Assembly (NCBI GenBank): GCA_037074765.1
Contig: JBAMDO010000569.1
Location: 310,001-374,000 of the forward strand
Direction: 5' to 3'
From: Mansonella perstans
Taxonomy: Eukaryota; Nematoda; Chromadorea; Rhabditida; Onchocercidae
Length of the DNA: 64,000 bases
Part shown: positions 37,901-51,628 of the stretch, in pieces
How the letters are laid out: every line of letters begins with the position of its first letter
Position numbering within the stretch: position 1 is the stretch's first letter
Position numbers and translations under genes: made by a program
Notes under the pieces: model-generated
What the model was told of the DNA's origin: nothing
The model's database searches: none
Seen by the model: only the letters and a program-made list of their open reading frames with translations

Positions 37901-40900
37901 ATTAGCGAAGAATTGAAACTTCCGCAAGGTAGAAATTATAATGGAAGAACTTATTTTGATATTTTGTCGCAATGGAAAAAATTCGTTCAAATAGAAAATC
38001 TGAAATCAACTTTTATGTGAATTCCATTTAACTGTGTCTGATTGCGCAATGATTTATTCAAAACTTTTATATTTATAATGATGCAACATTAATCATAATA
38101 AAGCAAATTTTAAGAAGCAACCTATAGCTTGATTAATAGGAATTCCAGCCAGCAACTGAGATGATGCTGTCTTATTCCGAAATTGATTTTCTTTGCAGCG
38201 TTAGAATTTATCAGAGTTAAATTGTTGAAATTTATATTTTACAAGAAATTTGCACAGGATATCATAAATTTCCGGAACCGTAATGTCGTAATGCCTAAAG
38301 CTAAAAGGAATATTAGCAATTGCTCTACACCATTTCATCATCTGTTGCTCGCAATAATAAAAGCGCTGGAAGATAATGTTAACATGAAAAAGGAATTTTA
38401 AATTTAAACATGATTCTTTTTAATTTTCCAAAAATGTTAGTTTTAATACAAAATAGTTTAATCCTTATTTTTTGGTTTTGGAATTTTCACTATAACTACC
38501 ATGAAATTTCAATTCTCATAAGTACTGAGAATTTTGGAACTTCCGGTATATACCGTCTCAGTGTCTTATCAATGTACAATGATAACATTAGCCATATGTA
38601 TTAACAAGCAAGCAAGCAATGCATTATTCCTCTTTAAACTAAAAAGATAACATTTCATTAAAGCATAAAGTGGTGACAAGCCATTGTTGATGCTGCACGT
38701 TATTCCGGTTTTTTTTAATTATCGGAATAATTTTTTATCATTTCATTTTTCATATGCATTATGTTCACTTTATTATTCAATGCTATTTTTATTTCCATAA
38801 GTTTTACTTTTTACTTGAAAAAAAAGAAAGCAAATATCTTCAAGTAATAATTAAAGTTATAAATTATTACTTATCAATTTTAAAATTGACATTGTAAAAC
38901 CAGTACACAGTGTATTGTAACGTTAGTTCTAGTGAATGACGATTGAACGAAACAAAATTGTCATTTTAAAATAGTTAACAATGATACTTTAAGAAAACGT
39001 CTGAACGACGTAAGAGATAAACTCTTGATATATTCACGTGAATAACGTCATTAACAGTTAACTTTTGCGTTTTTCCATTTTTATTATAGTTTCTATATCC
39101 ATTTTCTTTTGATACAGTCTCAAAAAAACTGTTGAATTTCTGTTGAATTATTTGTGCTTTAGCCACATAACCTGTTGTGTCAAATGACATGAGTGAAAGG
39201 CTTGCAATTCTAAGTGTAAAAAATATAATTCAATAATTGAGATCAAAAAAAATTAACTAGAAAGTAAGGAAAAATTTATTTTCTAATATTTGATTAAATT
39301 AAATTTAGGATGTTATTTGCTATTAGTAATCAGCAGAAGGTAAAATTTTTCGTGATATCCGAGAAATAAGCCTTGAATTGCTTGAAAGGGAACTGAATCC
39401 GAAATGGGACTGAAATCATTAAATATCGAATACGTGTGAACTATTCGAACTAGACTCTTCTCTAATTTAATCGTGATCGATTTCCTCATAATTTGGCAAA
39501 AAATACTCTAAAAGAAAATTCCAATTTAGAATATGATGTTAAAATCCTCTGATCTTGATCAGTTATTGCATTCTAGCAAGTTATGGTCTAAACCAACGCC
39601 AAATATCATAATGCTTTTAGTTTCTTCAACTTTCTAATCAAAGTTTTAGTTATGTTCAGGCATGAATTTCAGGCATTTGTGTATGTGTGAGGATGTGAAG
39701 ATGTATGTCTGCGGTTGTTCATGGATCTGTGTAGGTGATGAATCTACTTGGATGTTTAAGATCAATGTGGCTTTGGAGCTGTGGAAGTGAATCAACGGGG
39801 TGTGATGCGTGGTGTTTTGGAGTTTGACTGTGAAATATGTGAATATGTTTCTTTTAAATACAAATTTATTTTAAACGAATTTCACGAAAAAAACTCTTTC
39901 GGATTCAAAATTCATTTTTCGAATGCATTTAATATCTGTCCCTTTTCCACATCTCATTGAAAATCAATGATACATATTTTTGAATTTCACATAATCATTG
40001 TTTTTATCAAATTGCAGATGCAATATTATGCAGTAAAATCAAATGTCACCGAAGAGGAACTACTTTCTTTCTGGTATTTGCTGCTTCAATTTTCGAACTG
40101 TTAATTAATTGAATGTGACCAAACTTGAACAATTAAGTAGAATGAAATAATTTCATGATCCACAATTGTCCTTGTTTGCAATTGTTTTAATAAAATCAGC
40201 TACAAGATCTACAATCGGAATTCTGTTATCGGTTTAATTCGAATTCGTTTTAAACATCTGATTTCACCAGTTTCAATCTTTCGAAGTGACAGAGACAAAA
40301 AAGTTTTGAATAGCAACACAATTTACTACTAAAGTTACAAACAATTCCATGATCCCCACTATCATGTTCAGCGTGTCGTAACAATTCAGATTTGATATCA
40401 TACTTTTATCGTTGGATTTATCAATTTTTATTTTGTGTCTTTTAAGATAGTCAAACAATTCCGCGTCATTGCTCTCAAAACCTCTTGATAACTTCGTTTT
40501 AGAGGTTGCGCAGTGGTTGAGTTAGTGATTAACCGCGAATCAATTCAGATTTGAAATTGTTGTTATTCTTCAGCAGTTGTTAAAATTCTTTGAAAAAGTC
40601 TGGGAAGTTTCTAATGCTGGAGGCTTTTAAAACGCCAATAGATTTTTTTCTTTTTTCAGTCTTAAATAAGTTTAGTAATAAATAATGCTTGCAGATTTTT
40701 TCTGCTGAAATAAATTGAAAATGTATATTTAAGAGATTGGTGACAGCAGTGCTTCAAGAGAATCTGATCCGACCTGTTGCATAATTAGCAATTTCGGATT
40801 GCTTATTTTGGGCGAGTATTCTTTTCGATAAAATTGCATTTTCTCTAAAATGTTATCAAATTTATTTTTTTAAAAGAAAAGTCGCTAGAAGAAATATTTC

Positions 40901-42176
40901 GCAACTTTTTTATTTGCTAAAATGGATTCGTTAAATCAAACAGTGAATTCAGAAAACTGAAACCATCGAATGTCACTTTCCACGGATACAATAATCTATT
41001 GCTTTCGTTCGCAAATTCATCCATTTTGAAATATTTTTAATGGTAGCAAACCGATAACCTTACTCAAAATCCCAAACTTACCAAATTTGGCTTTATTTTA
41101 TAGAGAATGCTTAACTGATTTAAAAGACTATAAGTAATGAAATTCCATAAGTAATCGAAATGAAAATTTCCTTTTGGTTGATTAATTTTTTTCTCTTTCT
41201 GTTTCTGTCTCTTCCGTAACATTATAGCTATTTGCGCCGAAGATCCATGCCACATTAACCAAACACATTTCAATTTAGTAATTCTGATAATAAAGATTAT
41301 GTTACTGAAAAGGATAAAAGAGATGTGAACTCAACTGAATTAATTTGAAACTGGGCTGGATCGAACCTTTTGTTGTTATCGTATGAAAAACTGCACAAGC
41401 ATGAATAATCAGTGGAACCTTCTTTGCTTTGTTTTTAAAGTTTTATCTCCAATTCATAAATATGAAATATTTTAATTTGTTATGTATAACTAGGAATTAT
41501 AAGGAAGAAAAGGGTAAAGTGACTTGTCTTTTTTAAGTCAGAAAAGTTTTACACTTTCATTAAAATCAAAGAGTCAGCAAAACTTGTTTTCCATGAAAAT
41601 TTGAATTTCAAACAGACGAAAGGAAGCTTTGTCATTGTTGATAATAATTCACACAACCAAAAAATAGCAAGAAAAAATAACAAACGTGAAACAATCTAGA
41701 TTGAAAACTCAATTAAAATTAGATTTGAACTGAAGTTCATTTAAATTTGAACTTTTTCTCAATGTGAAAAATAACCTTAATAAAATAAACAAAGCATATT
41801 GCATTTTCTGCTGTAAATTATAAAAACTGATTAGAATCAGAATGCGTTTTAACACTAAAGTTAACATTTCCTTGCTCTTACTGTCTTTCGGAAAATTTAA
41901 AATTAAAATTCATTGGAAGAGAGGAGTCTTTGATGTTTTTGCAAACCTTGACCATACATTATGCTCAGTTTCATTATTTAATTAATTAAATTAAACTAAA
42001 ACTTAAATGTAAAAAATGCTTTGGATTTATTGAGTGATTGCAATTTGTATATGCAAAAACTAATTCAGCCAACAAATTTGATTCTAAAAAGCCTAGTTTA
42101 AAACATTCAAAAATTGGAATTTATATTACAAGTATTTATTGACCTATCAATAAAGTTTGAAGTAACAGATTTGCTA
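34957..42176. other. AT-rich intergenic region
   Basis: About 7.2 kb with no supported gene on either strand. Open frames are short, compositionally AT-driven and without splice partners. A GT-rich, C-poor patch lies at about 39675-39840. The low-coordinate end of the adjoining sushi gene is its 3' end, so this is a convergent/downstream flank for it. Confidence 0.5.
42135..42140 (-). terminator. AATAAA polyadenylation signal of the sushi gene
   Basis: AATAAA on the - strand, about 37 bases after the stop codon at 42177, which is normal spacing for a short nematode 3' UTR. Confidence 0.6.
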
Positions 42177-45100
42177 TTATCTGTGGACATTGTTATCCAC
42201 AGGTATACAAATTCCAAAACCATCATCTGGTGTCCAGCCATTTCTGTTGCATGTTAGTGTTGCTATTCCTTTCACCCAATAGCCTTTATTGCAACTTAAG
42301 AGAGCCGTAGTACCAATTTGATAATCCTTTGTATAATTACTGTAAACGTAATAAACCTGGAATTATTATCGTTTTACCGTATATCGTCGTCTATCCAAAG
42401 AAAAACCAATCATAAAAGTTTCTTTTTTAGTTCAAATCCTTCCGCAAATGTTTTTTGAACAACAGTTGGTATAGGCAAAAAGAACATCAAAAGATTTTGT
42501 ACAGCACTGAAAAGAACAGAAAGTAGACAGGAATATAAACGATCAAAAATCTCACAACTAAAATAATTTCGTTTTAACATGAAAAAAAGATTCTATGAAA
42601 TTTACTAGGAAAGTTTACCTTTCCATTTGGCGGAAAGTTGAGTGGTTTACAGGAATCATTAGCTTTTGTATTCATTACATTTTGACAAGTCCCTATCGAT
42701 GGTACCCAAAGGCCATTCCGACAGTATGTCACTTTCTTACCATTGATTTCATAGCCGAAATTACACTGTAACTTTGCGCCACTGCCATTGCTGTACCATG
42801 TATTATTTTCATTACCTTCATATATTATCTACAACATGGTCTACTGTAACAGAATTAAAATGAGATAAAACAAAAGTTAGGCTAAACTTTCTCAAAAATA
42901 GTTTTAATTTAAAGCCTTGAAATGCTGGATGAAACAATAGAGAGGGAATGGTAAGAAAGCAATTAGCAGTTACTTCTATTTAATAAATATTTTTAGTACT
43001 TAATGTTAATAAAAGCTAACCATCCCATTTGCAGGTGTAGATGGCACTTCAGGACATGCACCTTTTGGTTTGAATCTATTTGTAGCATATTGTTGTTGTT
43101 CTTGTGCATAGGACTGGCAGCTACCAATACCAGACCAAGGGAACCAGATGCCATCTTGGCAATGGGCTATCGATCGTCCTACTAATATGTATCCATCGTC
43201 ACAAACCAAATTTGCCTCTGTTTCGGCTGGGTACATATTATTTTTACTCACATTACTATAGTACACCTAAAGTTATTTTAAATTTGATATCGATAGAAAT
43301 TAAATAAATAGAAATGAATTTTTAAATAATCAGATAATACAGAAAATATTCTGAAACTAATTACAAGAGTAAAGAATTTTAAATTTAAGTATTATTTGGA
43401 AGAAATTTCTTCCTAAACTTTATACTATACATTTCTGTATTAGCCCAAATCTTATACAGTATTATATCAGACGAATGTTTGTGCTTTCTATGCTGTCTTA
43501 TTTGCTTTGTCGTTATATAACTTGTCAAATGTTGCAAACCACAAATCGAAACCTTCAAAAAATATATAAATAATGGTTAGAAGTTAAAAAGCAAAATTTA
43601 AAACTGAAAATTAAGCTTAAATCTTTAAAACCATAACTTTCCGTTAGAAATAGGCGAAAAACTAGGACAGCCAAGTGACGGTGGCGCAGATCGTTTCGAT
43701 TCAGTTCTTAGAAAGCCTTTGCCATCATCTGTAATGGCTAATAATGCGCGAAAAGTACATGAAAGTTGTGTTATTGATAGATTAAGCATAATATGCGAGC
43801 AAATAATAGTGTGGTAGTGTGAGACAACAGTGTGAAACAAATTTAACTCTTCAGAGAATTTTAAGATTAAAGGTACTTCCTAATTTTTTCAAATTTTTAT
43901 AATTTTTTGAAGTTTTTAATATTTATACAAAATATCTGAAGAAAAAGTAAATATGATAACATAAAAGCAATAACATCTGTAAACTTTATTTTATATGATG
44001 AAAAGCCAAAAAAAAAAATGATTGAAAAAAATCTGATTGATCTTTAGCATTATTCAGGATTTTTTTTTTTTTGTAGCTTAAATTCTAATAAATCATAAAT
44101 TTCTTATACAGAATACTGTCATAGTGACATAATGAGATAGTGATCAGCTTGCATCTTATAAATATCAACATTATATTTACATTTACACATAATAATATAA
44201 TTCTTTCATTATTTCTTTTGACTAGATTGAAAACAAAAAACTGTTTGCTACACACTTGTCAAATGAATTTCATGCAAAAGTAAACAATTTTAAAATGAAT
44301 GGATCCAAAAGTTCCTGAGAGCGCATTCACCCACCATTTATTGGACATTGGCCCATTATCGGAGGATTCCATGACCCATCGATGCAAGTTGATAATTTTG
44401 TTTCTATCGGAGCACTACCGCTGTTGCAAATTAACGTTGCTGTTGTTCCACTATCATATGGCGGTAGTATGTTTCTCTGAATTCTCATTTTAAAGCCATT
44501 CGATAAAAATTTCAAATTCATTAAACCTATGCTGTAGACATTAAAACAAGACTCAAAAATTATTTTAATTCATTTCAATCTTAAATTAGCTTAACTTACG
44601 GTAGAATATTGTATTTTTCCGTTTGCAACAGGAGGCAATTCAAATAGACATTGTCTAGCAACGAGAACTGGGCTTATTTCTGAATCGATCTTAACTTGCT
44701 GACAGAAACCCAAAGCTGGTTGCCAGTGTCCTAAAAGAAAATAATTTCAGATCAGAAAATAATTTTAGATCATCTGTTACCACATCAAAAACTCTTTTTT
44801 GGAATCATAGAATATTTAAACTTATCATTTCACAAGCTTTATCACTTTAAACTTCTCAAATCGAATTTGATACAACCAATAAGTATCATCAATTTTCACT
44901 TATTATAGTGGCTTTTATAACAATAGTAACATAATTCGGAAATTCTGCTACCGTTCACACAGGTTGTCTCTACCGGACCGGTTGGAACAAAACCGAGATC
45001 ACATACTAAAGTGGCTGTTGTTTTCGAAGCAATCACGGCTGCAGTGATGTTCGAATATATCAGATCCCCGTTGAATGGTTTTGATATGGGTATACATGGC

Positions 45101-48100
45101 AATTCTCTGACTTTCAATAAATCTGAAGTTTTAAAAAAAAATTGCTAAATTTTCTAAACTTAAATTAAAACGCAAATCTTTCGAATTTTATTCAATATTT
45201 GAGGGTAGAAATATTTTTAGCTGGAAAAATTAAAACTTCTTTTAGTTAAGAAGAGAACGATATTCATACTATCAATATTTTTTGGTCCCGGTACACATTG
45301 TGCTAGAAGTAGAGGTGAAAAAACACCATTGGCACACACAGCAGTTGATGAACCAAGAAGCACATAATTTGCATCGCAAATTATGGCAGCCATAGTGCCG
45401 GCAGGAAATGGTCCTACCTCTGAACCAGTCGAATAAAATATTCGACCATTAATAGGTGACACGAGAGCAGAACATTGTCCTGCTCCGATTGCACTTATGG
45501 AACTATCGAGAGGTGTTCCTGTAAATTTTGAACAGCTATTTCACGAAGATATTTTAGCAATTCATTAAAATTTTTCAATAAAATAAAAGTAATTAAACAA
45601 CGAAAAAAAACGAATAATACCAAAAAGTTCTGGCTCCATGATAACACATTGTCCCAGTAATGGTGGTGACCAGATTCCGTTTAAACAAATCGATGATGTG
45701 ATACCGATTGGTCTGAAGCCAAGTAGACAAGTTAGGGTTGCTACAGTTCCCGCTGGAAACGATCTTTTATTTGATGCATTGCTGTAATTAATGAATCCAT
45801 TCGTTGGCGGTGCGATACTGGTGAAACAACTGCCTGCTAAGGCAAAGACTGGTGGTGGAACTAACGTGGTGCTCAATACTGCATTATGAAAATTGTCGGC
45901 AGGAACTGAAAAAAAGAAAAACTTTCTGGATTCTACGGAATATATGTCATTTATATATGAATATTCTAAACTAAATTTGCTTCATAGGATTTGAAATATT
46001 TTATTAAAAAACTTTCCGAAACTTCATGAAAATGCCATGAAACGAAAAAACAATGACCTCGTATAATTTTTTTTTTCATTTGTCGACATATATTAGCTTA
46101 AGTTCAATCTGACTAGCAAAGATCATAGTTATCAAAGTACGCAATCAACTGTAACGACAAATATGTCAAAAACTTAATAATACAAAACTGGAATTAAAAG
46201 TAACACGAATATTCGTCTGTCATATTGGATATATTATGTTGATATCGTCGGATACCATACCCCTTTTGCGACAGGTAACTATCAATGAACCCATCGATGT
46301 GTATCCCAGGTACACTGCATGTCAACTCAAATTGACACCAAATAAGGTGGATCTGTTCAAATATACAATGATACCATTTTCTGGTGCAAGGATAATCATT
46401 CAAGCAAGTAGCTAATTTAAGAACAGAATAATCTATTTCCGGATTTTTTTCCTTAAATTAGTATTCTTCATCAACTTGAAATGTAGTAGTGTTTTTTTTT
46501 TTTTTTTTTAACTCATATGAATGTTTGTTTTTTTCCAAAAATTATGTATTTTTTTTCCACTTTCAAATCACATACTTTCCTTTCAAAAACTTTCTTGATG
46601 AAATCACTTTTTAACGTACTTCTTTTTTATTTTTGTAATGAACATCAATCATTTCTATCATTTTCAAATAATGTTCACTGTTTTATGCCAAAGAAGCAAA
46701 ACAGATATTATTTGTACATTTCATCACTTTCTTAATAATGATTGAAAATGGCAGAAATTTAGTGTAACGAGTAATTACATTAATTAAAATGCAATTTCAT
46801 TTTTGCATCCTAAGCTCGAAAAATTCTAAAAAATCTGAAAATTACGAAATTTTAATCTTTTCTTGGAAATATGATTTGAAAATTTTTTCTAGCTATTATT
46901 TTTAGATTTCAAAATTATCCTGCAGTGCTACAGAGATGAGCGAATAAGGAAAACTGGGATTGTTTTCTCTTCTTAGAAAATGGTATATTTTGCGCATTTC
47001 TATTACAGAAGTTTTATATTTATTAATTCTTAATTGTTGCTTCTCTTCCATTTCAAATATCATTTCTTTTTTTTACTTTTCCTTTCCTAGCTTTGATTAA
47101 CACATCTTTGTTTTTTTCTAGTCTCTTAAAATAATTTTTCGCTTTCACACAAGGAATGGAATATTGCAATGAGAAGAGTCGCAGTAATTTGACCTAATCC
47201 TTCGTAAACTTCCTGAATATTTAGTGAGCCAAAAAAAGCTCAGAGCATAGGAATGGTTTGTTGGTAAAATAAGGACAGATCTTCCTGAATGATTTTGTCA
47301 AAGTAGGGGATGAGAAAAGTTTTTCAATGCAGAAAATTTTATTTCAATTTTTTGACAAAAACTAGCAAAGTAAATGAAGTCGACATGAATTCGGACATTA
47401 TTTCATTGGGAAGAGTTTAAATTTTAAAATATGAAAAATTTCTGAAAGAAACTAACAAGTACTTGAGTGTGGCAATGAACATAAGCCCATTTCAGGGGGA
47501 ATCCATGAACCGTTATGACAAGCTGCTAACGATGGGCCACTGGAAATGCCGTGCATACACTCCAAAGTAGCTATGGTACCAGACGGGAATGGACCAAATG
47601 CGCCACCTGTGAAACGAATTGAATTGGATTAATTGTTAAATTAATTAACAAGAAAGTTAATCAAACGACTTCATTAAATTTTAAAGATTTAGTGGTGGAA
47701 AAAAAAAGCAAAATGGTTAATTCGGACCTTTACTGTAGACAATGGTACCGCTAACTGGAGTTAATAGTCCAAACAAACATGGATTTTGAACTGGAACTGA
47801 CACAGTTGATGATGGAAGAATACAAACTCCTAAGTGTGGTGGTTGCCATATGGAATCTCTGCATATCGACAAAAGCGTACCTAAATAAATTGGCTTTGTC
47901 AAAAGAAGAAACGAAATCTTCGGCTATTATTTTTATAAAAAAAAACAAAGTAGTTGAGAGGAGAAGTAAATTTTACATAGTTTTCATTAAAGCACATCAT
48001 ACTAAAATATCATTTAAACATTTCAAATGTGACCAGACTTAAAGCTTTTAAAAGTCAGACTTCTAATACCAAAGTTTAAGCCATTCATCTAATTTAACTT

Positions 48101-51100
48101 ATGCATTAATTCTGAGATGTAATGTGATGTAGATTAATTCTGAGAATAAATTCCATGTTAAACATACCACGAAAGATGTAACCAGTATTGCAACGGACTA
48201 TTGCAACAGTCTCGGACGGGTAAGCTCCAAGCGAGTTTGGCTCATTTGAATATGATATCTTACCATTCGAAATGACTGGGTGACCAATAGGACATGACCT
48301 CATCTGCTAGAAGAAAAAATCTTTACGGAATTCAACGAGATGGTTAATTTATATTTAATGGAAAATTGCAAAATGATTATAAAGTGTTGCTGTACTGATA
48401 ATATAAAAGAAATTGACCTGTTGGTTCCCTCTTTGATCATTTCTTTTGATATCCTAAAATTACTACATTTCAAAATAGAATCACATCAACATCCTGCTAA
48501 TCATTCCAGATTTTCAATATATAGCTTTCGTGGTATGTGGTATTTTCAACATATAGCTTTCCAATCATTCCAGATTTTCAGTATACAGCTTTTGAGTACT
48601 TTAGACTTTAAGCTCGTATGTCTGACAAAGGATATTTGTTCGATTAATTTGTACCTCAAAATATATCCAGTGAAGGGGATTTTCCCATTATTTTTTATTG
48701 TTCATTCATTCTTGAATTTTTCATTTCTCTTGCTGATTTCATTCATCTTAAAAAAAAAAAAAATAGAAAGAAAAGTATGACATGTCTCTTTTGACAAATT
48801 CCAAGAATCGGAGCGGGTGACCATCCATCTGGTTCACATAGCACTGCATCCACACCATTAATAACATATTCAGGAGAACATTCCAGTTCAGCAACTGTTC
48901 CAATCGTTATGTTGTTTTTATTACCCATTATATACTTGACCTGTCAGAGTGTTGTTTTCAAATATTTCATTGTGATCACTTTTTTTAAAAAATTAACTCG
49001 TTTGATATTGTCGTGTTAATAGGTTTAAGTCTTTGAAAGTAAAAGAGAAATTATGGAGCAACATTAAATTGAATTCAAGTAGGAACTGCAAGTGATTTTG
49101 ATATTTCTCCTAAAAATTAAAAAAGAAAATAACTAGTTTTGAGCCTAAAATGAATCCTTCAGTTGCACAATTTATTATTTTTATCGAATATTTGAATTAG
49201 CTATGAAACTTTGATTGAAAAGTTTTCAGAAAACAAAAGAAATTTTCATTAGAAAATATTAAACAGGTGATCTACTCATAAAAAAGAAAAATCATAAGAA
49301 AAAATTACTGGAAGAGATTATATCTTCTATTAAAATCTTCAAATTATGTAATGGATTTAAAATTCTGAAATTTATTTACTTCGCCATTTCGTACTGCCGG
49401 AAACGGTGTGCAACGGTTGTGTGTAAGCTCACATGTTCCAAGTTTCAATGTAGACCACTGACCATGAATGCATTGAGCTTGTCTGGTGAAGGTTGAATGA
49501 TAGTGACCATTGCATATTAAATACGCCAAAGTACCACTAGGAAATTTGTTAGTACCATGTCGGCTATACAGAATATAACCATTTTCATGTGGTGGTAATG
49601 AAGCACAACTTCCTGATATTTCTGAATTTGGAAACTTTCTTAAATTAAAAAATAGCCAATTTATAAATATACCAAAAATAGACATAAAATTAATGGGCCA
49701 ATTTAATTGGTTCTTAGTTTCCGATGCAAAAAAATTCGCTATTTCTTTACTAAATTAAATTTTGAATATTTCAACTTCTTAAATCTTTTTATTTTTTGAA
49801 AAAAGAAATTGTTGCAGTATAAGAATATGCACCAGTATTAATTGGTATACATTCACCAATATCTTCCATCGGATACCAAGTACCAGTAATACATGCCACC
49901 TCATTCTGTACTGACGGTTGGTAGCCTTCATTACAAATTAGTGTCGCAAAGCTTCCCATCATCACTGTCTCTGAATTTTCCATTGCTTCTGATGGCTTGT
50001 AAACTACCTTTAAAATGTTAATTATGCAGACAAACAATGCTCTGTTATTGATGCTTACAAAAGATTTTTAGGTACTTACATTTTCAAAATTTAAAGCAAC
50101 AATTTTAATATTAAGAAATCTTTTAACAAATAAGTAAAGTAGTGTGAATAAATTTTTGGAGTCGTAAAATATTACTGTCAAAATTAATTAAAATATAACA
50201 AAAATTACTCGTCCATTTGGTACATCAGGAATCGGTGCACAATCTACAGGATCTTTGGCTTCCGCAATATCATTGTCACTATTTCCACTACTACTGTCCT
50301 TCCATCCGTAGCAGATCGGACTAAACTCTTGGATATATCCATCGATTAATTGATTTGCACGGAAGGAATACGCATATTCTGTAATTTATAGGCATTAAAA
50401 TAAGGTTGAAAAAAAAAAGAAATAAAATTGAGCACATATTTTGGATGATAACTTTAGATAGAAAACAAACATTTTTACTTTTGCTCTCAGTTAGTTCATT
50501 TCTATTCCTGTATCGATAAATTGGCGCTTTAGCTCCACAATCCCCGAACGATCGGGCGCAATACAATTCTCTAGGTCCACTGATATCGATGTAACCAGGT
50601 GGTGGTGCTTGTCCCTCATTATTTTGATGAAGTACAATCCCTTAATAATGGTTAGAGTTTTTATGGAGTAAGAATAAAATTTTCTAAATTTACAGAGCTA
50701 AATTTGTCATGATAAATTTGAAACTTAATAATAAGATATTTTTATTCGCATTTCTAAATGATAAAATATTTTGCTTATTAAAATTTTAGGAATCTGAATA
50801 AAAAAAGATGAAAAAAAGAACTATTGAACCATCAGTGGATCGTATATTTGTGGATAGTTTAAAGGCACAAGTTATAGGACAAGCCGTTGGAAATCCACTA
50901 TTTAGAAATACTTCTTTTGAACTGGAATTGACATATTCTTGTCCCAGCTCATTGCTACCAATGCGATAAATTTTCGATGTCTCAGCCGCACCTTTTGTCC
51001 ATATCATTATTGGTACTAAAATATTACCATTTATTAATTTCCAACTATCAAAATTGTCCATTGGTGGCTCGGAATTATTCAAAACTAAATTTCGTTTAAT

Positions 51101-51628
51101 AAGTTCTGATAAAGCCACACAAGTCGAAGTTGAATTACAAAAAACTAAATTTATTAGTGGATAGGAATAAACAATGCATGCACTGTTTTCATTTTATCAC
51201 TTGATTTGATTATATTTCTAGTGAAGAAGAAGGCTTAAGACTTAGAACTAAGACTTAGGACTTAGATTGACTTAGGCTTCAGATCCTTTAACAGAAAAAC
51301 AATTCGACGTTTTATGAATTTAAATCTTATATTTCTTTCTGAAATCTTTGAATTTGAGATCAAAAATAATGATAAGAAAAAAGATCAAAAAAAAAAAGAA
51401 ATCCCACTCATCAAAATTTTTGAATTACATATATATTGAAAAAATTGGAATTTTGATTATTTTGAATTTGTGTAAATTATTGCAAAACTTACCAAGATTG
51501 TTTGGATATCCGCCAGATGGACATGTAATCGTTCGTGAACATACCGGCTTAATTATGCCCATTAAGAAAGTAAAATACATCCAACAATTAGAGTTTGACG
51601 TCAAAAATTGAATTGTATTTTTCAGCAT
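42177..51628 (-). CDS. secreted protein with about twelve sushi/CCP modules
   Basis: Extracellular multi-module protein of about 1168 residues. Exons: 51493-51628 (ATG), 50830-51144, 50479-50640, 50209-50378, 49833-50007, 49380-49621, 48782-48940, 48168-48306, 47728-47880, 47457-47606, 45621-45905, 45270-45518, 44952-45122, 44600-44730, 44335-44476, 43637-43728, 43021-43266, 42619-42828 and 42177-42356 (TAA). Exon 1 has a hydrophobic leader (WMYFTFLMGIIKPVCS). Residues to about 255 form a Cys-containing region I do not recognise. Then about twelve CCP modules repeat the pattern C..P..NG.I.YS....(Y/F)P.GT.A.L.C..GY......C..G.W.P..G.C; for example TVATLTCLLGFRP and ENGYILYSRHGTNKFPSG. Modules are split at NGK/VYY-type junctions. 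There is no membrane anchor. CCPs usually bind proteins; a cuticle, matrix or host-facing role is inference. Exon 16 lacks a usable in-phase donor, and a dead CCP exon lies in the 45906-47456 intron. Confidence 0.88.
46225..46411 (-). pseudogene. decayed CCP exon inside the sushi gene
   Basis: After a TTAG acceptor the sequence reads TCLNDYP, then continues as a CCP only in the next frame (APENGIIVYLNRSTLFGVNLS), meets TGA, and carries on with GSLIVTCRKRG. This is a CCP half with one frameshift and one stop. The flanking exons (47457-47606 and 45621-45905) join to each other in phase without it, so the mature mRNA can skip it. It looks like a module lost by mutation. Confidence 0.6.
48499..48592. 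repeat. imperfect direct repeat in a sushi-gene intron
   Basis: AATCATTCCAGATTTTCA followed by TATA.AGCTTT occurs at 48499 and 48563, with a partial copy (TATTTTCAACATATAGCTTTCC) between. Confidence 0.8.

Noticed and set aside
39675..39840. GT-rich strand-biased patch
   Set aside because: Unusual composition, but no ORF, repeat period or motif supports a call.
40502..40560. tRNA-like start (GCGCAGTGGTTGAGTTAGTGATT)
   Set aside because: The A-box-like part is followed by no GGTTCGA-type B box and I cannot pair an acceptor stem. At best it is a relic.
48340..48780. 146-residue + strand ORF
   Set aside because: Lies in an intron of the sushi gene, reads a low-complexity hydrophobic Ile/Phe/Leu product, and includes the local repeat.
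51225..51285. ACTTAGG/GGCTTAAG-type repeats resembling the nematode telomere word TTAGGC
   Set aside because: The words vary in length and sequence and are not a true TTAGGC array; probably simple duplication upstream of the sushi gene.
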